From: Branchiibius sp. NY16-3462-2
Lineage (GTDB): Bacteria > Actinomycetota > Actinomycetes > Actinomycetales > Dermatophilaceae
Assembly: GCF_001594145.1 (NCBI RefSeq)
Contig: NZ_LVCF01000001.1
Span: 372,001-436,000 of the forward strand
Length of the DNA: 64,000 bases
Direction: 5' to 3'
Shown piece by piece: positions 17,968 through 25,800 of this stretch (its first letter is position 1; the number at the start of each line of letters is the position of its first letter). The translations under genes and the position numbers were made by a program. The notes under the pieces were generated by a model. That model made no database searches, was not told where the DNA came from, and saw only the letters and a program-made list of their open reading frames with translations.

Positions 17968-18715
17968 TCACGTCGACCTCAACGCCGACCTCGGCGAGTC
18001 CTTCGGGCGCTGGCAGTTGGGCGACGACGCCGGCCTGCTGCCCTTCCTCAGCTCGGCCAACGTCGCCTGCGGCTTCCACGCGGGCGACCCTGCCACCTTG
18101 GTGCGGACCTGTTCGATGGCCGTCGAGCACGGCATCAGGATCGGCGCGCAGGTCGCCTACCGGGATCTTGCGGGCTTCGGTCGGCGCTTCGTGGACGCGT
18201 CCTACGAGGAACTCTTTGCCGACGTGCTCTATCAGATCGGGGCGCTGGACGGCATCGCCCGCAGCCAGGGCGGCCGCGTCGCTTACGTCAAACCGCACGG
18301 CGCGCTCTACAACACCGCGGTGCACCACGAGACGCACGCCCGGGCCGTCGTGGACGCGGCCATCGCGGCGGGTGGATTGCCTGTCATGGGGTTGCCCGGG
18401 TCACGACTGCTGTCGTTTGCTGGAGCGGCCGGATTGGCCTGCTACGCAGAGGCGTTCATCGATCGTGCGTACGCCGCCGACGGCACCCTCGTGCCTCGCT
18501 CGGTCGACGGCGCCGTCATCACCAACGTGCTCGAAGTGTGCGATCGCGCAACGTCCATCGCTGTGGACCAGCGCGTGCGGGCCATCACCGGCGAGATGGT
18601 GCCGATCGAGGCCGACTCCCTCTGCCTGCACGGCGACACCGCGGGTGCGGCGGGGCTGGCGCACTCCGTGCGGGATGCGTTGCAGGCCGCTGGCGTTCGA
18701 GTGACCGCTCAATGA
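17960..18715 (+). CDS. pxpA: 5-oxoprolinase subunit A (LamB/YcsF family)
   Basis: This is a 251-residue protein. The ATG at 17960 overlaps the previous stop and gives the family start VDLNADLGESFGRW. Other diagnostic pieces are SANVACGFHAGDP, GAQVAYRDLAGFGRR and YVKPHGALYN. PxpA works with PxpB and PxpC in ATP-dependent ring opening of 5-oxoproline to glutamate, a damage-clearing pathway. It is the first of three overlapping pxp genes. Confidence 0.93.
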   Translation: MTDHVDLNADLGESFGRWQLGDDAGLLPFLSSANVACGFHAGDPATLVRTCSMAVEHGIRIGAQVAYRDLAGFGRRFVDASYEELFADVLYQIGALDGIARSQGGRVAYVKPHGALYNTAVHHETHARAVVDAAIAAGGLPVMGLPGSRLLSFAGAAGLACYAEAFIDRAYAADGTLVPRSVDGAVITNVLEVCDRATSIAVDQRVRAITGEMVPIEADSLCLHGDTAGAAGLAHSVRDALQAAGVRVTAQ

Positions 18716-19308
18716 TCATCCGCCCGTACGCCGATCGCGGCCTTCTCGTCGATCTCCCCTCCCGCGCGGGGCGGCGAGCGCTCCTGCAGGCCCTGGACGG
18801 CCGGGCGGATCTGGAGGTCGTGGCCGGGGAACAGTCGGTGCTGGTCATCGCGCCGCCCGGCCGACGAGCGACGGTCGCCGACGAGTTGCGAGCACTGGAC
18901 CTCAGCCGGCCGGTCGCAGCCAGCGCGACCACAGAGCACACCATCCCGGTCACGTACGACGGCGACGACCTCGCAGTCGTCGCGGACATCTGGTCGTGCT
19001 CTCCCGACGGCGTCGCCGATCGGCACGCAGCTATCTCCTGGACGGTCGAATTCCTCGGTTTCACACCGGGTTTCGGCTACCTGGTCACCGACGAGGCCCT
19101 CCCGCAGATGCCGCGCCGCGAATCGCCCCGCACCCGCATTCCGCCCGGTTCAGTCGCCCTGGCCGCGCACTATTGCGGCATCTATCCGCAGGCGACACCG
19201 GGCGGTTGGCAGTTGATCGGTCGCACCGACGTCACTCTCTTCGACCCCACGGCTGCCGATCCGGTCCTGTTGCACCCCGGGGACACTGTCCGGTTCACGT
19301 CGGCATGA
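18712..19308 (+). CDS. pxpB: 5-oxoprolinase subunit B (KipI-like)
   Basis: This is a 198-residue KipI/allophanate-hydrolase subunit 1-like protein. The ATG overlaps the pxpA stop (ATGA). The signature region is VEFLGFTPGFGYLVTDEALP followed by PRTRIPPGSVALA and the GIYPQATPGGWQLIGRT segment. It forms a complex with PxpC. It is slightly shorter at its N-terminus than some homologues but carries the whole conserved core. Confidence 0.92.
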   Translation: MIIRPYADRGLLVDLPSRAGRRALLQALDGRADLEVVAGEQSVLVIAPPGRRATVADELRALDLSRPVAASATTEHTIPVTYDGDDLAVVADIWSCSPDGVADRHAAISWTVEFLGFTPGFGYLVTDEALPQMPRRESPRTRIPPGSVALAAHYCGIYPQATPGGWQLIGRTDVTLFDPTAADPVLLHPGDTVRFTSA

Positions 19309-20168
19309 ACGCATTGCGGGTCATCGCCGTCGGTCCGCAGGCGCTGATCGAGGACCTCGGCCGCACCGGCCATCTCGGGATCGGCGTGGCGCCCAGCGGC
19401 GCCATCGACGGCCCGAGCCTGCGGGCAGCCAATCGCGTCCTCGGCAATCCTGAATCGGCCGCGGGTGTCGAGATCCTGCTGGGCGGGGTTGAGCTGCAAG
19501 CTGATTCACCGGTCGTGGTGGTGGTGACCGGAGCCCCCGCACCCGTCACGGTCGACGGCAACCCGGCCCCCTTCGGTGAACCGCTGACCCTAGGCGCGGA
19601 GTCCACCCTGACCATCGGCCGACCCACCAGCGGCCTGCGCAGCTACCTCGCCGTCCGAGGCGGGATCGAGGTGACCGAGACACTGGGTTCACGCAGCACT
19701 GACACCTCCAGCGGTCTGGGCCCCACGCCAGTGCAGCCCGGCGACCGGTTAGTGATCGGTCCGGCGCCCAGCGAGCCCGTCAACGGTGACCCCATACCGC
19801 CCCTGCTGAGCGGACCCGTGCACCTGACAGCCTACCTCGGACCGCGCGACGACTTGTTGACCAAGTCAGCGAAAACGCAACTCACACAGAGCGTTTGGCG
19901 CGTTTCGAATCACACCGACCGGATCGGCGTACGACTGGACGGGCCTCCGCTGGCACTCAACCACACCGGTGAACTATCCAGCGCACCCATCCTCGCCGGC
20001 GCGATCCAGGTGCCGCCATCCGGGCAGCCCATCGTCTTCCTCAATGACCACCCGACCACCGGCGGCTACCCGATCGTGGCCTGCGTCCGGCGCGAGGACC
20101 TACCAGGACTCGGCCAGGCACGACCGGGTGAAACGGTGCGAATCACCCTGCGGGCCAACGAAATCTAG
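19305..20168 (+). CDS. pxpC: 5-oxoprolinase subunit C (KipA-like biotin-dependent carboxyltransferase homologue)
   Basis: This is a 287-residue protein with an ATG overlapping the pxpB stop (ATGA). It has the GPQALIEDLGRTGHLGIGV N-terminus, RSYLAVRGGIEV and GPLALNHTGELSSAPILAGA-type KipA segments (here PPLALNHTGELSSAPILAG). The end, IVFLNDHPTTGGYPIVACV, is also typical. Together with PxpA and PxpB it makes the complete ATP-dependent 5-oxoprolinase. Its stop overlaps the stop of a convergent small membrane-protein gene by 4 bp. Confidence 0.92.
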   Translation: MNALRVIAVGPQALIEDLGRTGHLGIGVAPSGAIDGPSLRAANRVLGNPESAAGVEILLGGVELQADSPVVVVVTGAPAPVTVDGNPAPFGEPLTLGAESTLTIGRPTSGLRSYLAVRGGIEVTETLGSRSTDTSSGLGPTPVQPGDRLVIGPAPSEPVNGDPIPPLLSGPVHLTAYLGPRDDLLTKSAKTQLTQSVWRVSNHTDRIGVRLDGPPLALNHTGELSSAPILAGAIQVPPSGQPIVFLNDHPTTGGYPIVACVRREDLPGLGQARPGETVRITLRANEI

Positions 20169-20377
20169 CGGCGCCCGGCTGCCAGATAGGTTAACGGGCC
20201 GAACGGCTGGACCAGGCTGCCCGCTGCCCACAACGCCTTCGGACCACGCACTCCGGAGGCCGGTCGTCGGACCAGATCAGTCAGCACGTACGCGGTGAGG
20301 ACCACCTCGGCGGCACCGGCCGCGACAACAGCGGCCTGCTGACCCGTGGACAGTTCCGACCACTTCTTCTTCGCCAT
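20165..20377 (-). CDS. Small two-helix membrane protein, unknown function
   Basis: This is a 70-residue protein with a Lys-rich N-terminus (MAKKKW) and two hydrophobic segments, about 12-34 and 46-66, the second containing WAAGSLVQPFGPLTYLAAGRR split by a GP turn. The layout is like short DUF5652/PLDc_N-type membrane proteins, but I do not recognise the family with certainty. It is convergent with pxpC and lies 18 bp downstream of the TetR gene on the same strand, so it may be co-transcribed with it. Confidence 0.65.
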   Translation of the reverse strand: MAKKKWSELSTGQQAAVVAAGAAEVVLTAYVLTDLVRRPASGVRGPKALWAAGSLVQPFGPLTYLAAGRR

Positions 20378-20395
20378 GAAGGAACCGTAACCCGG

Positions 20396-21001
20396 CTACG
20401 CCTGCGGTCTCGTCGCCTGTCGCGCGATCCCGTCCAGCAGCTCGCTCTCGTCCGGCCAGGGGAAGCGGCGCACCGCGTCGGTCAGGCTGACCAGACCGTG
20501 GATCGCGCACCACAGCAGCACGCCGCGCTGGCGTGCCTCGTCCGCCGGCAGCGGTACCTGCCGCAGCACCTTCACGGTCATCTCGAACTGGTCGCGCCCC
20601 GGGTACTGCTCCCCCACCAACTGCGTCACGCCAAGAGTCGTGGTGAACAGCGCCTTGTAGGCGCCCGGATAGGTGCGGGCGAAGGCCAGGTAGCCATCGC
20701 CGTACGCCCTGATCTGGTCGTACGGCGTGGGGCCCGCCTGCGCAGCCGCCTCGAGCAGGGCGGCACCGAAGCGTTCGTAGAACGCGGTCTTCATCGCCAT
20801 CAGCAACTCATCCAGCGAGTCGAAGTGCAGATAGATCGAGGTGGTGGCCACTCCCACCTCGCGGGCGACCGCTCGAAGCGACAGGGCCCACGGGTCCTCG
20901 GCCTGCTCGGTCAGCCGCATGGCGGCTTCGATGATCTCCTCGCGCAGCCGGGCACCCTCGCCTCGGACGGCGGGCCGGCGTCGCGCGGTGTCACTGCTCA
21001 C
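20396..21001 (-). CDS. TetR-family transcriptional repressor
   Basis: This is a 201-residue regulator. A TetR HTH lies at residues ~18-65, with LSLRAVAREVGVATTSIYLH and FDSLDELLMAMKTAF. The C-terminal ligand domain contains the GAYKALFTT and HGLVSLTDAVRRFPW regions common to a group of actinobacterial TetR proteins. It is divergent from the MFS exporter across a perfect 30-bp palindrome, so it is very likely the local repressor of both genes. Confidence 0.93.
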   Translation of the reverse strand: MSSDTARRRPAVRGEGARLREEIIEAAMRLTEQAEDPWALSLRAVAREVGVATTSIYLHFDSLDELLMAMKTAFYERFGAALLEAAAQAGPTPYDQIRAYGDGYLAFARTYPGAYKALFTTTLGVTQLVGEQYPGRDQFEMTVKVLRQVPLPADEARQRGVLLWCAIHGLVSLTDAVRRFPWPDESELLDGIARQATRPQA

Positions 21002-21027
21002 ACCGCCATCCTATCGATGGGTTGACA

Positions 21028-21057
21028 CCCGTAGCCTAACGCGCGTTAGGCTACGGG
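21028..21057. promoter_or_regulatory. TetR operator (30-bp perfect palindrome)
   Basis: The left half is CCCGTAGCCTAACGC and the right half is its exact reverse complement. It covers the divergent spacer between the TetR and MFS genes. TTGACA (21022-21027) directly abuts its left edge, and TAGGCT (21047-21052) inside it could be a -10 element, so a bound repressor would block the exporter promoter. Confidence 0.8.
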
Positions 21058-21086
21058 CGTTCACCCAATCGACGACGGAGCATCCC

Positions 21087-22646
21087 ATGACTGCCAGCCG
21101 CACCCCCGGCCGCACCCTCCTGCTGATCTGCACCGCGATGTTCATGCTGATGCTCGACCTGACGATCGTCGCGGTCGCGCTACCGGACATCCAGGAGTCG
21201 CTGCACGCCGGCCTGTCCGATCTGCAGTGGGTGATCGATGCCTACACGCTGCCGCTGGCCGCCCTGCTGCTCACGGCCGCCACCATGGGCGACCGGATCG
21301 GCCGGCGCCGGGTGTTCCTGGTCGGGATGGCGGTCTTCACGCTCGGCTCGCTTGCCTGCGCGTTGGCGGTGAATGCCCTGGCGCTCAATCTTTCCCGCGC
21401 GTTCCAGGGGGTCGGCGCCGCCATGTTGTTCGGGGTCGCGATGCCGATCCTCGGGCACGCCTTCCCTGATCCCAAGGACCGCGCCAAGGCGATCGGCGCT
21501 TTCGGTGCAACCCTGGCCTCGGCCACCGCGGTCGGCCCGCTGCTCGGCGGCGCGATCGTCGACAACATCGGCTGGGCGTGGATCTTCGCGATCAACGTGC
21601 CGGTGGGAATCCTGGCGTTCGTGGGTGCGTGGCGTTGGATGGCCGAATCGCGCGCCAGCACGCCGCGGCCGGCCGACTGGTGGGGCACCCTCGCTCTGAC
21701 CGTGGCGCTCACGGCGCTGGTCTTCGCGATCATCCGCGGGCAGGCCGAGGGTTGGGGTTCGGCGGTGATCGTCGGCGCCTTCGTGCTCGCGGCCGTCGCC
21801 CTCGCCGCCTTCGTCGCCCGCATGGCGACGACCCCGGCGCCGCTGGTGGACCTGCATCTGTTCACGCAGCGCCGCTTCGTGGGTGTGGGGCTGGCCGCGC
21901 TGCTGATCGCCGGCACGATCGTCGCCGCCACCAACTACGTCGGCCTCTATTTCGTGAACACCCTCGGCTACTCGCCGTTCCAGGCCGGTCTGCGCTTCCT
22001 GACCCTGACCCTCGCGTCCTTCATCACCGCTCCCCTCATGGCTCAGTTGATGCACCGGATCCCGTTGCAGGTGTCGGTGCCGGTCTCGCTCGGCTTCGTC
22101 GGCGTCGGCATGTGGTGGGCTTCGCACGTCGATGCGAGTTCGGACTGGACCGCGACCGCGCCCGGTTTCGTCCTCGCCGGGATCGGCCTGGGCGCATCGA
22201 GCGCCGTGCTCTCGGCCGCCGCGCTGGCGACCGTCGAGCCGGACCGCGCGGGCATGGCGACCGGTCTGGTCAACACACTGCGCCAGGTCGGCACCGCGAC
22301 CGGAGTGGCGATCTGCGGGGCGCTGTTCACGGCGACCGCGAGCTCGCACGTGCACACCTCGCTGGACGGCTCCGCTCCGCCCGCCCAGGTCAGCGCGATG
22401 GCTGACGCGGTGTCCTCGGGAGCCGGCGTGCGAGTGGCCACCGCCGTGCCACCGGCGCAGCAGGAGAGCGTTGCGCACATCGCGCGGGCCGCGACCGCTG
22501 AAGCGATCCACACCATCTTGTGGGTGGGCGCTGCCGTCGCCGTCGTCGGTGCCGTGGTCTGCTTGGTGCTGCTGGCGCAGCGCCGTCCGGTTCAGTCCTC
22601 CAGCGTGCGCACCGAGCGCGACTCCCTGGCCCGTACGCCGAGTTGA
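21087..22646 (+). CDS. MFS drug:H+ antiporter, DHA2 (14-helix) type
   Basis: This is a 519-residue membrane transporter. The ATG at 21087 follows CGACGGAG with good spacing; the longer open frame upstream crosses the operator and is not used. The first helix has MLMLDLTIVAVALPDIQESL and the loop 2-3 motif is GDRIGRRR. About fourteen hydrophobic segments fit the DHA2 family, which exports drugs, dyes or antibiotics. The divergent TetR repressor suggests substrate-induced expression. Its last 55 bp overlap the 3' end of truA on the other strand. Confidence 0.9.
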   Translation: MTASRTPGRTLLLICTAMFMLMLDLTIVAVALPDIQESLHAGLSDLQWVIDAYTLPLAALLLTAATMGDRIGRRRVFLVGMAVFTLGSLACALAVNALALNLSRAFQGVGAAMLFGVAMPILGHAFPDPKDRAKAIGAFGATLASATAVGPLLGGAIVDNIGWAWIFAINVPVGILAFVGAWRWMAESRASTPRPADWWGTLALTVALTALVFAIIRGQAEGWGSAVIVGAFVLAAVALAAFVARMATTPAPLVDLHLFTQRRFVGVGLAALLIAGTIVAATNYVGLYFVNTLGYSPFQAGLRFLTLTLASFITAPLMAQLMHRIPLQVSVPVSLGFVGVGMWWASHVDASSDWTATAPGFVLAGIGLGASSAVLSAAALATVEPDRAGMATGLVNTLRQVGTATGVAICGALFTATASSHVHTSLDGSAPPAQVSAMADAVSSGAGVRVATAVPPAQQESVAHIARAATAEAIHTILWVGAAVAVVGAVVCLVLLAQRRPVQSSSVRTERDSLARTPS

Positions 22647-23419
22647 TCGTCGCGGGGGTACCTCACCTCTTCGAGGCACAAGCCGTGTGGTGGCATCACC
22701 AGGATCGCTGAATCCCGTTGCCGCGCAGCGAGTTTCTCCCCCGGCCAGGACCTCGGAACTCGCCCTTCACCGACCGGCACGACTGATCCCACCAGGGACC
22801 GCACCATCGAATGACAGAACGCGTCGGCGATGACGGTGGCCACCAGGACACCGTCATCGTCACGCGACCAGTCGTAACGCAGCAGCGTGCGCACGGTCGT
22901 CGCCCCCTCGCGGCGCTTGCAGAAGGCGGCGAAGTCGTTGAGCCCCACCAGCGCATTGGCGGCCTCATGCATCGCCTCGACGTCCAGCGGTTTGCGCCAC
23001 GACACGGTGTCGCCGCGGCGGATCGGATCGGCCCAACCGTCGGCCAGCCGGTAGCTGTAGCGCCGCCACGACGCCGAGAACCGTGCGTCAAAGCCCTCCG
23101 GCGCAACGCTCACCGCGCGCACCCTGATGTCCTGCGGCAGCACCCCGTTGAGGCGCGTGACTGCCGCCACGTCCGGGGTGCGGTCCGAGCGGCCCGGCAG
23201 ATCGTCGTACGCCGATGGGTCCACGTCCAGGTGGACGACGGCTCCGCGGGCGTGGACTCCCGCGTCCGTGCGCCCGGCGGTCGTCAGCTTCGGCGCCGGC
23301 GTCCGTAGGACGGTCGCCCACGCTGCGGTGAGTTCGGACTCCACCGTCCGCAACCCGGGCTGCGCGGCCCAGCCGGCGAATCCGGCCCCGTCGTACCCGA
23401 AATCCACCCGCAGACGCAC
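22592..23419 (-). CDS. truA: tRNA pseudouridine(38-40) synthase
   Basis: This 275-residue protein isomerises uridines 38-40 in the anticodon arm of tRNAs. The catalytic aspartate lies in AGRTDAGVHA (Asp52). RLNGVLPQDIRV, FDARFSASWRRYSYRL and the C-terminal FCHSMVRSLVGSVVPVGEG complete the family pattern. Its place just after rplQ is usual in actinobacteria, although here a small convergent gene separates them. The last ~18 codons overlap the end of the MFS gene in opposite orientation. Confidence 0.96.
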   Translation of the reverse strand: MRLRVDFGYDGAGFAGWAAQPGLRTVESELTAAWATVLRTPAPKLTTAGRTDAGVHARGAVVHLDVDPSAYDDLPGRSDRTPDVAAVTRLNGVLPQDIRVRAVSVAPEGFDARFSASWRRYSYRLADGWADPIRRGDTVSWRKPLDVEAMHEAANALVGLNDFAAFCKRREGATTVRTLLRYDWSRDDDGVLVATVIADAFCHSMVRSLVGSVVPVGEGRVPRSWPGEKLAARQRDSAILVMPPHGLCLEEVRYPRDDQLGVRARESRSVRTLED

Positions 23420-23454
23420 TGCTCCAGCCTAGCCAGTCGCCCTAGGCTGGGCAG

Positions 23455-23808
23455 ATGCCGGAGGTCACCGTCGACGACGACCAGTTGCAGGTCACGCTCA
23501 ACCACCGCGAGCACCTGATGACACTCACTTCGACGTTCGAGGTGCCGCTGTCCGCGATCGCCAGCGCGAAGGTCTTCGAAGAGGGCCAGCACCTGCCGTG
23601 GTGGCGGGTCGGGGTCCACTTCCCCGGGGTGTTTCGCGCAGGGCGGTTCCGCGGCGACGGATTGCGATACTTCATCTTCCACCGCACGGGTCGGCCCGCC
23701 ATCGACGTCACGCTGCTCGACGAACGCTTCGACCGGGTGATCGTCGACGTCGCTGACCCGCAAGCACTGGTCAAGCAACTCACCAGACGCAAAGGTCCCG
23801 CCCGGTAG
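23455..23808 (+). CDS. Conserved hypothetical protein, PH-like beta domain
   Basis: This is a 117-residue soluble protein, probably beta-rich (VTVDDDQLQVTLNHREHLMT, FEVPLSAIASAKVF, HLPWWRVGVHFPGVFRAGRF, IDVTLLDERFDRVIVDVAD). The pattern of strands ending in a C-terminal helix resembles bacterial PH-like domain proteins. Its function is unknown. It is divergent from truA and convergent with rplQ. The last codons (encoding RRKGPAR) contain a copy of the rplQ terminator arm. Confidence 0.75.
   Translation: MPEVTVDDDQLQVTLNHREHLMTLTSTFEVPLSAIASAKVFEEGQHLPWWRVGVHFPGVFRAGRFRGDGLRYFIFHRTGRPAIDVTLLDERFDRVIVDVADPQALVKQLTRRKGPAR
23787..23807. repeat. 21-bp direct repeat, copy 1
   Basis: The segment beginning ACGCAAAGGTCCCGCCCGG lies in the last codons of the PH-like gene and is repeated identically at 23945. 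The spacing between copies is 158 bp. Confidence 0.85.
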
Positions 23809-23833
23809 AACGATGGCGGGGCGCCCCCTCCGA

Positions 23834-23911
23834 GGATTTAGGAGCTATTCAGGTTTTGGGAGGCAGTTGCCTGACCAAACGGCTCCCACAACCTCGATGT
23901 CTCCTGAATCC
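23834..23911. repeat. Imperfect 29-bp inverted repeat (stem-loop element)
   Basis: The left arm 23834-23862 (GGATTTAGGAGCTATTCAGG...) and the right arm 23883-23911 match at 23 of 29 positions around a 20-nt loop. The element lies in the spacer between the PH-like gene and rplQ and is visibly more AT-rich than its neighbours. Its role is unknown. Confidence 0.7.
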
Positions 23912-23944
23912 GTGGGGCCGGTCGCCTGGCGATGGCACAACAAA

Positions 23945-23965
23945 ACGCAAAGGTCCCGCCCGGTA
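23945..23965. repeat. 21-bp direct repeat, copy 2 (left arm of the rplQ terminator)
   Basis: This copy is identical to 23787-23807 and forms the left arm of the perfect terminator hairpin that follows. Confidence 0.85.
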
Positions 23966-23981
23966 ACCCGGGCGGGACCTT
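23950..23981 (-). terminator. Strong hairpin terminator of rplQ (possibly bidirectional)
   Basis: A perfect 14-bp stem (AAGGTCCCGCCCGG with its reverse complement) has a 4-nt loop. On the minus strand the stem is followed by TGCGTTTTG, a T-rich stretch. It ends the alpha operon 11 bp after rplQ and also faces transcription from the PH-like gene. Confidence 0.88.
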
Positions 23982-23992
23982 CGATGCGGCGA

Positions 23993-24580
23993 TCAGGCCT
24001 TCGCGTCGTCCTGCGTCGCGTCGTCCTCAGTCACAGCGTCATCTGCGGTCTCGGCAGCGTCGTCGGCGACGGCATCCGCTTCCTCCTGCACGGTCGGCTC
24101 GTCGACGGGAGCGTCAGCTTCGACGATCTCCTCGGCGGGAGCCGGCTCCTCGGTCGAAGCAGCGGCCTTCTTGGTCGCACCCTCGGCCTCGGCCACGACG
24201 GCGCGCTTCGGCTTGGCGTTCACCGGCTCGCGGACGAGTTCGATGACGGCCATCGGCGCGTTGTCGCCCTTGCGGGGACCGATCTTGGTGATGCGGGTGT
24301 AGCCACCGTCGCGACCGTCCATGTCGGGCGCGATCTCGGTGAAGAGGCGGTGCACGACACCCTTGTCGCGCACCACGGTCAGCACCCGACGGCGCGAGTG
24401 CAGGTCACCGCGCTTGGCGAAGGTGACCAGACGCTCGGCCAGCGGACGCAACCGCTTGGCCTTGGCCTCGGTGGTGGTGATGCGGTCGTACTCGAACAGG
24501 CTGGTCGCCAGGTTGGCGAGGATGAGCCGCTCGTGCGCGGGTCCGCCACCGACGCGGGGGCCCTTAGTAGGGGTAGGCAT
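23993..24580 (-). CDS. rplQ: 50S ribosomal protein L17 with long acidic tail
   Basis: This is a 195-residue protein. The conserved L17 body is residues 1-~122 (PTKGPRVGGGPAHERLILAN, TTTEAKAKRLRPLAERLVT, GYTRITKIGPRKGDNAPMAV). About 70 further residues form an Ala/Glu/Asp-rich tail. L17 binds 23S rRNA near the exit tunnel; acidic tails are common in actinobacterial L17 and their role is unclear. It is the last gene of the alpha operon, 49 bp after rpoA. Confidence 0.98.
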   Translation of the reverse strand: MPTPTKGPRVGGGPAHERLILANLATSLFEYDRITTTEAKAKRLRPLAERLVTFAKRGDLHSRRRVLTVVRDKGVVHRLFTEIAPDMDGRDGGYTRITKIGPRKGDNAPMAVIELVREPVNAKPKRAVVAEAEGATKKAAASTEEPAPAEEIVEADAPVDEPTVQEEADAVADDAAETADDAVTEDDATQDDAKA

Positions 24581-24629
24581 TGGTTCTCCTAGTAGTTCTG
24601 GGTTCGGCTAACGCCAAATCCCTTGCGGC

Positions 24630-25655
24630 TCAGTACTGCTCGTCCTCGGCGAAGGCGGCGTCGTCATCGTCGACGTCGTCCTCGTAGCGGTCGGCGATGG
24701 CGCTCGCGTCGAACCCGGGCGGGCTGTCCTTGAGCTGCAGACCCATCTCCTGCAACTTCTCCTTGACCTCGTCGATGGACTTCGCACCGAAGTTACGGAT
24801 GTCCAGCAGGTCGGCCTCGCTGCGCGCGACGAGTTCACCCACGGTGTGGATGGCCTCGCGCTTGAGGCAGTTGTAGGAGCGGACCGTCAGGTCCAGGTCC
24901 TCGATCGGCAGGGCCAGGTCGGCGGCCAGCGCGGCGTCGGTCGGCGAGGGGCCCATGTCGATGCCCTCGGCCTCGACGTTGAGCTCACGGGCCAGACCGA
25001 ACAGCTCGACCAGCGTCTTACCGGCGGAGGCCATCGCGTCGCGCGGGGCGATCGCGTTCTTGGTCTCCACGTCGACGATCAGCTTGTCGAAGTCGGTGCG
25101 CTGCTCGACACGGGTGGCCTCGACCTTGTAGGTCACGGCCAGCACCGGCGAGTAGATCGAGTCGACCGGGATGCGGCCGATCTCCTGGTCAGCGGACTTG
25201 TTCTGCGCGGCAGAGACGTAGCCACGACCACGCTCGACGGTCAGCTCGACCTCGATCTTGCCCTTGTCGTTCAGGGTCGCGATGTGCAGGTGCGGGTTGT
25301 GCACCTCGACACCGGCCGGCGGCGCGATGTCCGCAGCGGTGACCTCACCGGGGCCCTGCTTGCGCAGGTACATCACGACGGGCTCGTCGTGCTCGGAGGA
25401 GACGACCAGGCCCTTGACGTTCAGGATGATCTCGGTGACGTCCTCCTTGACCCCGGGGATCGTGGAGAACTCGTGCTGCACACCGTCGATGCGCAGGCTC
25501 GTGACCGCGGCGCCCGGGATGGACGACAGCAGGGTGCGACGCAGGGAGTTGCCGAGCGTGTAGCCGAAACCGGGCTCCAGCGGCTCGATGACGAACCGCG
25601 AACGGTTGTCGGAGACGAACTCCTCGCTGAGGGTGGGGCGCTGTGCGATAAGCAC
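24630..25655 (-). CDS. rpoA: DNA-directed RNA polymerase subunit alpha
   Basis: This 341-residue protein has the dimerisation NTD (PLEPGFGYTLGNSLRRTLLS; about 1-230) and a CTD with the expected helix-hairpin-helix (LDLTVRSYNCLKREAIHTVG, FGAKSIDEVKEKL) that binds UP elements and activators. The C-terminal ~25 residues are strongly acidic, as in other actinobacteria. It starts at an ATG 145 bp after rpsD. Confidence 0.99.
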   Translation of the reverse strand: MLIAQRPTLSEEFVSDNRSRFVIEPLEPGFGYTLGNSLRRTLLSSIPGAAVTSLRIDGVQHEFSTIPGVKEDVTEIILNVKGLVVSSEHDEPVVMYLRKQGPGEVTAADIAPPAGVEVHNPHLHIATLNDKGKIEVELTVERGRGYVSAAQNKSADQEIGRIPVDSIYSPVLAVTYKVEATRVEQRTDFDKLIVDVETKNAIAPRDAMASAGKTLVELFGLARELNVEAEGIDMGPSPTDAALAADLALPIEDLDLTVRSYNCLKREAIHTVGELVARSEADLLDIRNFGAKSIDEVKEKLQEMGLQLKDSPPGFDASAIADRYEDDVDDDDAAFAEDEQY

Positions 25656-25800
25656 TTTTCATTCCTTCCCACGGGCGACCGCTATATGACGCCTCGTGCA
25701 AGACCGCCGGGCCATCTGTCCGAACCGGCGGGATTCGGTACGCCGGGTGCTCACCATCGCCTGTAACGACGCAGGCGGGCACTCGGCGTACCGGAGTGGA

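Noticed and set aside
23834..23911. Integron attC site as explanation of the inverted repeat
   Set aside because: The R-box order is wrong: a GTT-like arm comes first and an AAC-like arm second. No integrase or cassette is nearby.
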